NCBI GenBank assembly: GCA_902524045.1 | Contig: CABZBT010000003.1 | Span: forward strand, 1 to 53,642 | Direction of reading: 5' to 3' | DNA: 53,642 bases | Origin: an uncultured Pelagibacteraceae bacterium | GTDB lineage: Bacteria > Pseudomonadota > Alphaproteobacteria > Pelagibacterales > Pelagibacteraceae | Shown: positions 25,128-33,558 of the stretch, piece by piece | Numbering within the stretch: the stretch's first letter is position 1 | How the letters are laid out: each line of letters starts with the position of its first letter | Notes under the pieces: model-generated | Databases searched by the model: none | Seen by the model: the letters and a program-made list of their open reading frames with translations, nothing else | Told to the model about the DNA's origin: nothing | Program-made: the position numbers and the translations under genes

Positions 25128-25911
25128 TACTGCATTTAAAAAAGCGAAACAGGAAAATAGACCAGCTTTATTAACTTATACAGTTGCTGGTGATAGTACA
25201 AAGAAACAATCTCTAGAAATACTTAAATCAATTGCTAAAAATGCTGATATTTTAGAAGTAGGTGTTCCACATAACACACCTGTTGCAGATGGAAGTCAAA
25301 TCCAAACAAGTGCTTATAGAGCAATTAAGAACGGAATAAAGACTAAAAGTATTTTTCAAATTGTAAAAGAATTTAAAAAATTCAATAAAGATAAACCTGT
25401 AATACTAATGGGTTATTATAATATGATCTTTCAGTATGGCGAAAAAAAATTTTTAAATAAATGTGAAACTTCAGGAGTAAATGGATTAATAGTTGTAGAT
25501 TTGCCCTGGCCAGAAAATAAAGATTTTGCAAAAAAATGTAAAAAAAAATCAATATTTTTCATTCAACTTTTGTCTCCCACCACAACAAATAAAAGACTAA
25601 ATAAAATAATAAAAAACTCACATCAAATGAGCTATTTTATTTCAATGTTAAGCACTACGGGAGGTAAATTAAAAGTTACACCTAAGGAAATTTTGAAAAA
25701 CTACCAAAAAATTAAAAGAATTAATCCAAAAAAAGATATTGTTATAGGATTTGGAATTACAGAAAAAACTATCGGAAAACTCAAATCTGCAGATGGAGTA
25801 GTTGTCGGAAGTGCTATTTGTAAAGAAATAACAAGAAGTTTAAAGAGTAGACAAAATCCTGTCACAAATGTAGGTAAATTAATAGCTAAATTAAAAAACA
25901 AAATTAAATGA
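25111..25911 (+). CDS. trpA: Tryptophan synthase alpha subunit (TrpA)
   Basis: Cleaves indole-3-glycerol phosphate to indole and glyceraldehyde-3-phosphate and channels indole to TrpB. 266 residues, TIM barrel. Catalytic Glu49 (LEVG) and Asp60 (VADG) align exactly with the Salmonella numbering. The loop around residues 54-56, usually FSD, is HNT; Asp56 contacts the beta subunit in the classical enzyme and is lost here. The mobile loop 6 reads SMLSTTGG, close to the alphaproteobacterial SITGITG, so the catalytic loop Thr is kept. Overlaps trpB by 17 bases and accD by 4. Confidence 0.93.
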   Translation: MLNPISTAFKKAKQENRPALLTYTVAGDSTKKQSLEILKSIAKNADILEVGVPHNTPVADGSQIQTSAYRAIKNGIKTKSIFQIVKEFKKFNKDKPVILMGYYNMIFQYGEKKFLNKCETSGVNGLIVVDLPWPENKDFAKKCKKKSIFFIQLLSPTTTNKRLNKIIKNSHQMSYFISMLSTTGGKLKVTPKEILKNYQKIKRINPKKDIVIGFGITEKTIGKLKSADGVVVGSAICKEITRSLKSRQNPVTNVGKLIAKLKNKIK

Positions 25912-26840
25912 ATTGGATTACAAAAATTATTAAAGCAGGAGAAAAAATAAAATCTGCTATTCATAAAAGAGCAACTAAAGAGGATATTGCAAATAGTGAT
26001 TGGACTTCTTGTTGTAAGGGTCCAATTTTAAAAAAAGATTTAGAAAAAAATTTATGGGTTTGTCCAGAACCTGAATGTAACAAGCATCACAGGATAAGTC
26101 CTAAACAAAGATTTGATATTCTATTTGGAAAAAATAATTACGAAATATTTAAAACACCCATTCCAAAAGATGATCCACTAAACTGGACAGACTCAAAAAC
26201 ATATAAGGAAAGACTAAAATCTGCTAGAGACAAAACTGGCTTGGATTGTGGAATGATGGTTGCGAGTGGTTTATTAAATGACATAAAAATTACAGCAGTA
26301 GCCTCTGATTTTGATTTTTTGGGTGCTTCTATGGCTGCAGCAGAAGGTGAGGCTTTTTTATATGGAATACAACATTCAATAGAAAATAAAACACCATTTT
26401 TATGTATAAGTGCTGGAGGTGGAATGAGAATGATGGAAAGTTTAATTTCATTGTCGCAAATGACTCGAACTACATTAGCAATAAGTGAACTAAAAAAAAA
26501 TAATCTTCCTTACATAGTGTGTATTACAGATCCAACTGCTGGTGGTATTACTGCATCTTATGCAATGCTTGGTGACATTCATATTGCTGAACCTGGAGCA
26601 TTAATTGCATTTGCTGGAGCTAGAGTAATTCAAGGTACAGTTAAGGAGGAGTTGCCAGAAGGTTTTCAAAAAAGTGAATATGTGGAAAAAACAGGTTTTA
26701 TTGATTTAATTGTTGAAAGAAAAAATCTTGCTAAAAAAATTGGAACTCTTTTGTCAATATTGTTGAAGAAAAATTCTGTTATAAGCACTGAACAAAATGA
26801 AACTACAGAAAATACTCAGTCGCTTTCTAAAATTGCATAA
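25908..26840 (+). CDS. accD: Acetyl-CoA carboxylase carboxyltransferase beta subunit
   Basis: Beta half of the acetyl-CoA carboxylase carboxyltransferase, partner of AccA encoded 21 kb away. 310 residues. The crotonase core has GASMAAAEGEA near 140, ISAGGGMRM near 165 and DPTAGGITASYAM near 205. The N-terminal zinc ribbon is odd: instead of two CxxC pairs it shows adjacent CC near 30 and CPEPEC near 49-54, the latter with two extra residues. Many alphaproteobacterial AccD proteins have lost these Cys altogether. Starts within trpA (ATGA) and is followed by folC with a 44-base overlap. Confidence 0.95.
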   Translation: MNWITKIIKAGEKIKSAIHKRATKEDIANSDWTSCCKGPILKKDLEKNLWVCPEPECNKHHRISPKQRFDILFGKNNYEIFKTPIPKDDPLNWTDSKTYKERLKSARDKTGLDCGMMVASGLLNDIKITAVASDFDFLGASMAAAEGEAFLYGIQHSIENKTPFLCISAGGGMRMMESLISLSQMTRTTLAISELKKNNLPYIVCITDPTAGGITASYAMLGDIHIAEPGALIAFAGARVIQGTVKEELPEGFQKSEYVEKTGFIDLIVERKNLAKKIGTLLSILLKKNSVISTEQNETTENTQSLSKIA

Positions 26841-28062
26841 AAAAGAGATCGATTTAAATTTAAATCGAATTAAACATCTTTGTGAAAAATTAGATAATCC
26901 GCAAAATAAAATTAAAGCTATAAGTTTTGTTGGCACTAACGGTAAAAACTCCACAATTCAGGCTTGTTATTCAATTTTAAAAGAAGCGGGCATAAAGTGT
27001 AACGTTTACACTAGTCCTCATATCCAAAAAATTAATGAAAGATTTGTTTTTAACAATCAACAAGTAGAAGACAATGATTTAGCACTGCTATTTGAAGAAG
27101 TAGAAAAAATTAACGACAATGAACCAATTACATTCTTTGAAATTTTAACAGCATGTTTCTTGTACAAAGCAGCTCAATATCCAAATAGTCTCAATTTAAT
27201 TGAGGCAGGTTTGTTTCATAGGTTTGACGCAACAAATATCTTTACGAATAATTTAGCAAGTGTGATTACATCAATTTCAAAAGACCACCTTGACTGGCTG
27301 CCAGAAGATGAAAGAACAATTGATAGGATTGTCTATGAGAAGACTTCAAAACTTTTAAATTCAAAAATTATTGTTGCCAAACAAAATAATCTTTTGACAA
27401 TGGAAAAAATTAAAAAAAATATTAGTAAAAATCAATCCAGTAAGTATTATTTCAATGAGCACTTTTCTTATTCCTTTGGCGAAAATGATTTTTTTTATTA
27501 TGAAGATCAATTAGGTGCTTTAAAATTACCAAAACCTAACATATTAGGTCAATATCAGCTTGAAAATATTTCAACAGCTATTGCTGTTTTAAGAAACTTA
27601 AATCTGAATATTAAAGATAAACATATAAAAAATGGTATTCAAAAAATCAATAATATTGCAAGACTTCAAAAAATTGAGTCTGGAAAATTAAAAAATTTAG
27701 TTAAAGACAATCTATTTTTGATTTCTGGAGACCATAATGAAGATGGTGCAAGAGTATTAAATGAGTATCTTAAAAGTTTAGATTGTAAAAAACATATTAT
27801 TATTGGAATGATGAAAAATAAGGATCATAAAAAATATATAAGTCATTTTAAAGATATTTCCTCGATAACAACCATAGATATAAAAAGTCAGCCTAATGCA
27901 ATAAGCGGAGTTGAACTTAAGGAAAAATTTAAAAATGTCCCAAACGTAAATCACAAAGAAAACATTAAAGAAGCTATAAAAGCAATAAATTTAGGGAAAG
28001 GTGATCTCTTACTTATTACTGGATCTTTATATCTCTGTTCTGAGGTTTTAGATTTAAATTAA
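26797..28062 (+). CDS. folC: Folylpolyglutamate synthase / dihydrofolate synthase
   Basis: Adds glutamate to dihydropteroate and to folates; Mur-ligase-like ATPase in the cytoplasm. 421 residues. The P-loop reads GTNGKNST near 47-54, where GKGS is usual. TSPHIQKINERF near 70 is the folate-loop motif, and the carbamylated-Lys/metal region and the DKDH-equivalent SKDHLDWL near 165 are present. It starts 44 bases inside accD; the next internal starts would delete the N-terminal helix and the P-loop lead-in, so this start is favoured. 3' end overlaps trxA on the other strand by 4 bases. Confidence 0.93.
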   Translation: MKLQKILSRFLKLHKKEIDLNLNRIKHLCEKLDNPQNKIKAISFVGTNGKNSTIQACYSILKEAGIKCNVYTSPHIQKINERFVFNNQQVEDNDLALLFEEVEKINDNEPITFFEILTACFLYKAAQYPNSLNLIEAGLFHRFDATNIFTNNLASVITSISKDHLDWLPEDERTIDRIVYEKTSKLLNSKIIVAKQNNLLTMEKIKKNISKNQSSKYYFNEHFSYSFGENDFFYYEDQLGALKLPKPNILGQYQLENISTAIAVLRNLNLNIKDKHIKNGIQKINNIARLQKIESGKLKNLVKDNLFLISGDHNEDGARVLNEYLKSLDCKKHIIIGMMKNKDHKKYISHFKDISSITTIDIKSQPNAISGVELKEKFKNVPNVNHKENIKEAIKAINLGKGDLLLITGSLYLCSEVLDLN

Positions 28063-28376
28063 ATATTTTTTTCTAAAAACTCTTTCATATGACTTTCAGG
28101 TACACCACCAACTTTTCGGTCGACTTCAATACCTTTTTTATAAATAATTACTGTTGGAACTCCTCTTATACCTGCTGCACTACCTGTATTAATTCCACCA
28201 TCTTCTATATCAGCATAATAGAAGCCGGCTTTATCTTTATACTCAGTTGCAAGTTTATCCATAATTGGCTTTAAAGTTTTGCAGGGTCCACACCAAGCTG
28301 CACTAAACTGAATAACAGAAATATCTTGAGTTTTAATTTTGTTTTCAAAATCTTCGTCTTTAAAATCTATGAGCAT
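28059..28376 (-). CDS. trxA: Thioredoxin
   Basis: General protein disulfide reductase, cytoplasmic. 105 residues with the classical WCGPCK active site at about 28-33, and the cis-proline loop GVPTVIIYK near 75. No signal peptide. It follows folC in convergent orientation; a trxA-folC-accD-trpA neighbourhood is common in alphaproteobacteria, though there trxA and folC usually run the same way. 34 bases separate it from sbcB upstream, which is on the same strand, so it may be the last gene of the rmuC-nuclease-sbcB transcript. Confidence 0.96.
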   Translation of the reverse strand: MLIDFKDEDFENKIKTQDISVIQFSAAWCGPCKTLKPIMDKLATEYKDKAGFYYADIEDGGINTGSAAGIRGVPTVIIYKKGIEVDRKVGGVPESHMKEFLEKNI

Positions 28377-28410
28377 TTATAACTTCTATAAATTTAAAAG
28401 TTAAAGTCAA

Positions 28411-29847
28411 CTATGCAATTTCATATTTCTTTTCAATTGACATAATGAACTCATTTATTTCATCCAATTTTTTGAGTTCCTGAGTGTCATCTCTTTTATC
28501 TGCCTGATCTCTTAAATAGTCAATTTCGTTGTATGCCATATTAACAGTTTGCCATTTCTCTTTATTCTCACTTAATATACGTCTAGCAATTTCTCTTTTA
28601 ATATTTTTATATAAATCAGGTGGTAAAATTTGGGGTGCTTCTTGATAAATTATTTTTTGACCAAACCAACTACATCTTTTATCTGTAAATTTATCTAGTA
28701 ATCTTAACTTATCTTCCCAAGATGAACTATGCCAGGTTTTAAAAAGAACAGTATCTTTATTAGGAATAAATTTTTCATACAAAGTTTCTTCAGGTAACAA
28801 ATCTTCCTGGGTTTTAGTTTGCTCTTTTTCTTCCGCTGCCTCTCTATTTATAATTTGTATATTTTTACAAAAATTTTCGTTATTTTTTACCATTTGTGCT
28901 CTTTTTTTTATTGTTTCTAAATCTAGGTCTGAATAGGGTTTTTGTTTTAAGGCAAACTCTTTATCCAAAATTACTGGTGCTTTATTGGTTTTTAAAACTC
29001 TCAGAGCCTTGGGGCTAAATTTTTTTAATATATCTCTCAATTGGTTTACTGATAAGTTTAACAATGGTTCTGGATCCCTTCTTAAATCCCAAACATATCC
29101 CCACGATACATAAGATGGATGAAAACAGTGATTAGGATGTAGTGTGCTAGTGAGATACATCGTATTTCTACCCTTAACATTTTCGAAAATAGAATATATG
29201 CCTTCATTTTTTAAAAGCGTTTCTACGCTTGTTTTAGTTGATGTTTTTAAAAATGTTTCCCAATTTTCTTTATGTTTATCTTTAATAATTCTTAAAACCT
29301 TTAATGAATTTTGAGCATCAACGTAGGCAGTATGACTTGCTGAGGTGTCGAAACCTTGCATTCTTGATAAAGACTCTAATGCTAAGCTTGGATTACCTGC
29401 TTCTGTTAATTCTGTTTTTAAAGTTTCAGAATTCAAAGTTTGAGCTGCCCTGGCTATGTGTAAACCATCATGTTCACTGTTTGGTGATGAGTGGGTAGCG
29501 TAAGGATAACGATTGCCCTTAAAAAAATTAAAGTGAAACATTCTTCGATCAAAATTCAAATTCGACCAGCCAATAAACATTGCTGGGGCACATTTTGAAA
29601 AAAAATTTTCAACAGTACCCAAAAAATCATAATGTGAATAATTACCTTTAGTTAATAAATCAATACTAGTCGAATTAACGAGTAAAGCCTTTGCGCTTGG
29701 CACCTCACCTTCTGGCATCCGCCCTCTTATATTTAACTTTCCAATCTCTTTTAAATTTTTATCAACTACAACAGCCCCAACTTCGATTATAGATCCCCAT
29801 ATCGTCGAGTTTGTCGTTTCAGTATCGTAAATTACAATTTTATCCAT
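28411..29847 (-). CDS. sbcB: Exodeoxyribonuclease I (SbcB)
   Basis: 3'-5' single-strand DNA exonuclease used in recombination and mismatch repair. 478 residues, close to the E. coli enzyme. The DEDDh motifs are clear: YDTETTN near 7-13 (ExoI), GWSNLNFDRRMF near 93-104 (ExoII), and HTAYVDA near 170-176 (ExoIII with the His). The C-terminal half keeps the SH3-like and helical exonuclease-C region (HPNHCFHPSYVSWGYVWDL near 235). It is second after an MGME1-like nuclease gene with a 6-base gap. SbcB is not typical of alphaproteobacteria, which makes its presence here notable. Confidence 0.93.
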   Translation of the reverse strand: MDKIVIYDTETTNSTIWGSIIEVGAVVVDKNLKEIGKLNIRGRMPEGEVPSAKALLVNSTSIDLLTKGNYSHYDFLGTVENFFSKCAPAMFIGWSNLNFDRRMFHFNFFKGNRYPYATHSSPNSEHDGLHIARAAQTLNSETLKTELTEAGNPSLALESLSRMQGFDTSASHTAYVDAQNSLKVLRIIKDKHKENWETFLKTSTKTSVETLLKNEGIYSIFENVKGRNTMYLTSTLHPNHCFHPSYVSWGYVWDLRRDPEPLLNLSVNQLRDILKKFSPKALRVLKTNKAPVILDKEFALKQKPYSDLDLETIKKRAQMVKNNENFCKNIQIINREAAEEKEQTKTQEDLLPEETLYEKFIPNKDTVLFKTWHSSSWEDKLRLLDKFTDKRCSWFGQKIIYQEAPQILPPDLYKNIKREIARRILSENKEKWQTVNMAYNEIDYLRDQADKRDDTQELKKLDEINEFIMSIEKKYEIA

Positions 29848-29853
29848 TTTTTA

Positions 29854-30618
29854 TTAAACCAAATTATTCATCTCATTAAATTTTTTTAATCTACCTAAAA
29901 ATAAATTTTGATATGTTATTAGTTCATGCCCTTGAATTTTAAACTCTTGAAATAAATTATCCACTGTACAAACAAGAATAACACAGGCATTGATTTTTGA
30001 ATTATAAACAACATTATGTGCCAAAGAGTAAGCTGCAGTTTGTAAAAACCAAGAGTCTATGTACTCAGCTTTTTTTGGTTTGTTGGATTGCTTAAAATCA
30101 ATTATTGTTTCTTTTCCTTCATAAACACCTACACAGTCTGCTGTACCCGCATATCTCTCAGGATAATGTATTGTGCACTCAACACCGTATATTTCTTCTA
30201 ATCTTTTTTTTAAGCCTTTATCAATAATTTCTTTTGCCATTTTTTTATATTGCTCATTGTCTTCAAAAAAACTTAAGTTTTCTCTACCTAAAAGAAAAGA
30301 CTCTAGGTAGCTGTGCATCTGAGAACCTCTACTGCTTGCTGCCTTTGTAATAGCTTCAGCTTCTTTGTGACCGGTTCTTTCTCTCCAGTTAGCCAAAGCT
30401 GCTTTATCTTCCTCAGACTTTGTTGCATCGATTATTGATGTTACACTAGGTAGTTTAGCTTCACCTAACACATATCTTCTTATTCCATCTTCTGATGCTC
30501 TTGAACTTTTAGGATAGTCGTATTTTTTGTTCCAACGCATTTGATTTCTTATAGTCGGTATTTTCGGAAAAAAGAAATTATTTTTTGACTTGTTTATTTC
30601 TTTCAACAAAACTTTCAA
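29854..30618 (-). CDS. PD-(D/E)XK exonuclease, MGME1 / phage-exonuclease type
   Basis: Predicted DNA nuclease. 254 residues. The order of motifs fits the RecB-like/MGME1 group: SVTSII near 59, SRGSQMHSYLE near 96-106 with the conserved His, AGTADCVGVYEGKETIIDFKQ split here as AGTADCVG (about 157) and IIDFKQ (about 171) giving the D...DxK catalytic set, and QTAAYSLAH near 193 with the Gln/Tyr pair. Similar proteins are human mitochondrial MGME1 and exonucleases of T4-like and T7-like marine phages. The GTG/ATG at 30618 overlaps rmuC by 41 bases; an ATG at 30540 (MRWNKKYDY) would avoid that and keep the domain. Function in the cell is inferred only. Confidence 0.82.
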   Translation of the reverse strand: MKVLLKEINKSKNNFFFPKIPTIRNQMRWNKKYDYPKSSRASEDGIRRYVLGEAKLPSVTSIIDATKSEEDKAALANWRERTGHKEAEAITKAASSRGSQMHSYLESFLLGRENLSFFEDNEQYKKMAKEIIDKGLKKRLEEIYGVECTIHYPERYAGTADCVGVYEGKETIIDFKQSNKPKKAEYIDSWFLQTAAYSLAHNVVYNSKINACVILVCTVDNLFQEFKIQGHELITYQNLFLGRLKKFNEMNNLV

Positions 30619-31669
30619 CGTTCTCTGTTAGAACAGCTTTTTCAACTTGCTCGGGATCTTTTATATTTTCTAAAGTTCTACTAATTGATCTTGCATCTTT
30701 TCCAAAACTATCAACAACCGTCATGGCTTCTTCAAGTTTTTTTCTTAATTTATAAATATTATCAAAGTGAGTAGAAAATCTCGTACTTATAGTTTTTAAA
30801 TGATCATAAATATCTGTTGCGTGTTTTGAAATTTTGAGAGACTGAAAGCCCATATGTAAAGATTGTAAATAAGCTGAGAGAGTGTTTGGGCCACAAATTA
30901 CTATTTTATATTTTTTCATTAATTCTTGGGTTAATAACTCCTTACTGCTTGGATCTTGATATTCAGTTAATTCTTTATAAAGACTTTCTGTGGGAGCATA
31001 TACAATTGCAAAATTTGAAGTTTTAGGTGGAACAATATATTTTTCCATGACACTTTTTGCTTTGGCCTTAAATGCACTTGCTAATTTTGTTCTAGCGTCA
31101 GCAACTGCTTTTTTATCATCTGCCTCATATGCATCGGTAATTGCTTTGAATTTTTCTAGTGGAAAATGAGAGTCTACGGGAACTAAAACATCTCCTTGAA
31201 GCTTGATTGCAAATTCTACATTTTCACTTGTTTCTTCTTTCATTTTCACATTGGTCATAAATTGAGATGCTGGTAATAAATCCTTAATTAAAGCATCTAG
31301 AGAATATTCAGCCAAAGTTCCATACTTTTTAACTCCAGCTAAAATTTTGGTAATTCCCTCTTGACTCTGATTTAAAAGTTTTACTTGCTCATTAAAATTA
31401 CCAACCTTCTCATCAACTTTAGTAAGGGCTTCGGTCATATCCTTTGTAACCCCGGTTGATAAAGAGTTAAATGAAGTAGACATGGAACTTAGAGATGTAT
31501 TGATTGTAGAGTTTAAGCTATCTTTTAATCTAATAATTTCCGCGTTCAAATTTGTTATTTCGTTACTCTCATCACCCCTGCTCTCCTTTTTTGACTTTAC
31601 ATTTAAATATAAAATAGCGAGGATTGCTCCAAACATTAAAATTAAAACTATTAATAAAATTGTGTCCAT
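30578..31669 (-). CDS. rmuC: DNA recombination protein RmuC
   Basis: Putative nuclease that limits DNA inversion or rearrangement; family function is incompletely known. 363 residues: an N-terminal membrane helix (about 4-23), a coiled-coil stretch (about 38-100), then the RmuC domain with VDSHFPLEKF near 162-171, PKTSNFAIVYAPTESLY near 214 and GPNTLSAYLQSLHMGFQ near 256. First gene of a three-gene minus-strand unit (rmuC, MGME1-like nuclease, sbcB) that ends with trxA. Its 3' end overlaps the nuclease gene. Start is only 30 bases from a small ORF on the plus strand. Confidence 0.93.
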   Translation of the reverse strand: MDTILLIVLILMFGAILAILYLNVKSKKESRGDESNEITNLNAEIIRLKDSLNSTINTSLSSMSTSFNSLSTGVTKDMTEALTKVDEKVGNFNEQVKLLNQSQEGITKILAGVKKYGTLAEYSLDALIKDLLPASQFMTNVKMKEETSENVEFAIKLQGDVLVPVDSHFPLEKFKAITDAYEADDKKAVADARTKLASAFKAKAKSVMEKYIVPPKTSNFAIVYAPTESLYKELTEYQDPSSKELLTQELMKKYKIVICGPNTLSAYLQSLHMGFQSLKISKHATDIYDHLKTISTRFSTHFDNIYKLRKKLEEAMTVVDSFGKDARSISRTLENIKDPEQVEKAVLTENVESFVERNKQVKK

Positions 31670-31699
31670 GATTCGTAACTTGTATTATAAGGGATTTTT

Positions 31700-31831
31700 A
31701 TGGAATTATATCTCATTTTGAAAATTATTTTTGGAGTAGGGTTTCTTATAGCTATTTATGCGGTATTGCGAAATTTAGACATAATCAAAATTATTCTTAT
31801 TTATCTTAAAGATAAATTACTTAGAAAGTAG
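31700..31831 (+). CDS. Putative 43-residue membrane protein
   Basis: An open frame of 43 codons in the otherwise empty space between rmuC and hisG. It has a good ribosome-binding site, AAGGGA at 31689-31694, 5 bases before the ATG. The product is mostly hydrophobic at residues 3-23 (one membrane helix), then a second amphipathic stretch, ending in KDKLLRK. The last 15 bases overlap the 3' end of hisG. No family is recognised. It could be a real small membrane protein, or chance; an AT-rich genome readily gives such hydrophobic short frames. Confidence 0.45.
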   Translation: MELYLILKIIFGVGFLIAIYAVLRNLDIIKIILIYLKDKLLRK

Positions 31832-32506
31832 TCTAATCAATTTTTTTAATCCCTTTTTTTTTCTATTTTTTTTTGAAATAAAAATACAAGCTTGAGAGTT
31901 TAAAATTTCTCCATCTTTTAAAACTCTAAGGTTGTTTGCCCTTAAAGTCTCACCACTTGAACTTATATCTGTGATCAATTCTGCTGAACCAGTAAAAGGG
32001 TACGCCTCGGTCGCTCCCAAACTATCAATTATCCTAAATTGTGTTACACCTTTTGAAAATAAAAACTCTCTGGTTAAATTTGCGTACTTCGTCGCAACTC
32101 TCAATCTTTTTTTTTTTTTGTCTTTAAATTCGAATGCAATTTCTTCTAGGTCAGCTATTGTTTGAACATCGATCCAAGGATCCGGTATAGCTACAACTAA
32201 ATTAGCTTTTCCAAAATTAAGTTTTTTGATAACATTTATCTTGTTTTGAGTATTTATCTCACTTTCTTTTAATAAATCAAAACCAGAAAAACCAATATCT
32301 AAAGAACCATCTCCCAATCTTTCAATAATTTCTCTGGCGTGTAAATATAAAATTTTTATGTTTGACTTATCTTTTATTGAGCCTATCAAATCTCTTTCCC
32401 CGCGTTCAGAAATAAGTTTTAATTTTTTTTTAGTAAAAATTTTTAAAACATTTTTTCTTAAGCGTCCCTTACTTGGAATTCCTATATTTATTAAATTTTT
32501 CATCAT
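31817..32506 (-). CDS. hisG: ATP phosphoribosyltransferase, short form
   Basis: First committed step of histidine synthesis, joining ATP and PRPP. 229 residues: the short form that lacks the C-terminal regulatory domain and needs HisZ for activity. GIPSKGRLR near 9-17, GDGSLDIGFSGFDLL near 66-80 and VATKYANLTREF near 138-149 (PRPP region) are recognisable. The start codon overlaps the hisZ stop as ATGATGA. With hisZ and hisS it forms a histidine-only transcript behind tRNA-His. Confidence 0.94.
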   Translation of the reverse strand: MMKNLINIGIPSKGRLRKNVLKIFTKKKLKLISERGERDLIGSIKDKSNIKILYLHAREIIERLGDGSLDIGFSGFDLLKESEINTQNKINVIKKLNFGKANLVVAIPDPWIDVQTIADLEEIAFEFKDKKKKRLRVATKYANLTREFLFSKGVTQFRIIDSLGATEAYPFTGSAELITDISSSGETLRANNLRVLKDGEILNSQACIFISKKNRKKKGLKKLIRLLSK

Positions 32507-33558
32507 TGATAATTTAAGTTAAGAGCTGCTCCAACAGCTGGTACCTGCTTTTTTGAGCCAAGATCAGAAATCAATTTATCATAACGACCACCATTACAAC
32601 AATTAATAATTTTCGACTTTGATTTGATGTCTATTTTAAAAACTATGCCAGTGTAATACTCCAATTGTCTACTAAAGGCGGTTGAGAAAACTACATTTAA
32701 TTTAGATATTTTATTTTTTGAAACTGGAAAATATTTCTGATCAACAAAAAGGTTTATTTTATGTTTTTTAAAAAATTTATTTAACTCCTTTGCAGCTTTA
32801 TTTATTGGACATTTTATTTTCAAAAACTCTTTAATAATTTTTGATTTATTACCTCCTTTACCAGTTCTTCTTGGGTCTTTAATTTTTTTATCAAATCTTT
32901 CTAAAATTTCTTTTAATGTTCTGCCTGCGATAATTGATGATTGATCATCCATTAACATTTTTAGATATCTTTTTTTATCAACCTCAACAATAATTGGATC
33001 TACATCAGAATTTGTCTCTAATCTTTTTAATAAATCACTGAAATAGTCTTCTCGCCAAAAATGTCTTGTGAGTCTTAATTTCCATCTTTTTGGTATATCT
33101 AATTTAGATATTAGAAGATTAAAAATCTCTACATTACCAATAGTGAGAGTGCCAGTAGAGTATTTTAGATTTTTTAGTGATTTAAGTGATGTGCTTATTA
33201 TTTCTTTATCATCGTTTTTTTCATCTTTTGATCCTATGATCTCAAAACCAACTTGATTTCGGATTATCGAGTCCTTTTTATTTTGAGATTTTCTATAAGC
33301 CTGTCCGCTATAAAATATTTTTTCTTTACCCTTTAAATTGTTCTCCAAATATCTAAGACAAGACACAATGGTAAGATCAGGTCTCAAACATAATTCATTA
33401 CCTGTCAGATCTGTAAATGAAAAAATGAATTTTCTAAAACTCTCCCCAGATCTTTGAACTATATGATTAGTCTCAATTACTGATGGTAATTCAATATATT
33501 TAAATCCTTTAGACTGAACTGATCTAAGGATTTTGTTAGATAAATTTTTTGATTTCAT
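32503..33558 (-). CDS. hisZ: ATP phosphoribosyltransferase regulatory subunit HisZ
   Basis: Catalytically dead relative of histidyl-tRNA synthetase that binds HisG and makes it active and histidine-sensitive. 351 residues. It keeps the class II synthetase fold: LCLRPDLTIVSCLRYL near 57-72 matches the motif 2 strand region of HisS, and the GGRYDKLISDLG segment near 323 matches the HisZ/HisS C-terminal part. The anticodon-binding domain of HisS is absent. Overlaps hisS by 23 bases and hisG by 4. Being next to hisS, its presumed parent, is a useful arrangement for histidine-linked control. Confidence 0.9.
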   Translation of the reverse strand: MKSKNLSNKILRSVQSKGFKYIELPSVIETNHIVQRSGESFRKFIFSFTDLTGNELCLRPDLTIVSCLRYLENNLKGKEKIFYSGQAYRKSQNKKDSIIRNQVGFEIIGSKDEKNDDKEIISTSLKSLKNLKYSTGTLTIGNVEIFNLLISKLDIPKRWKLRLTRHFWREDYFSDLLKRLETNSDVDPIIVEVDKKRYLKMLMDDQSSIIAGRTLKEILERFDKKIKDPRRTGKGGNKSKIIKEFLKIKCPINKAAKELNKFFKKHKINLFVDQKYFPVSKNKISKLNVVFSTAFSRQLEYYTGIVFKIDIKSKSKIINCCNGGRYDKLISDLGSKKQVPAVGAALNLNYQ

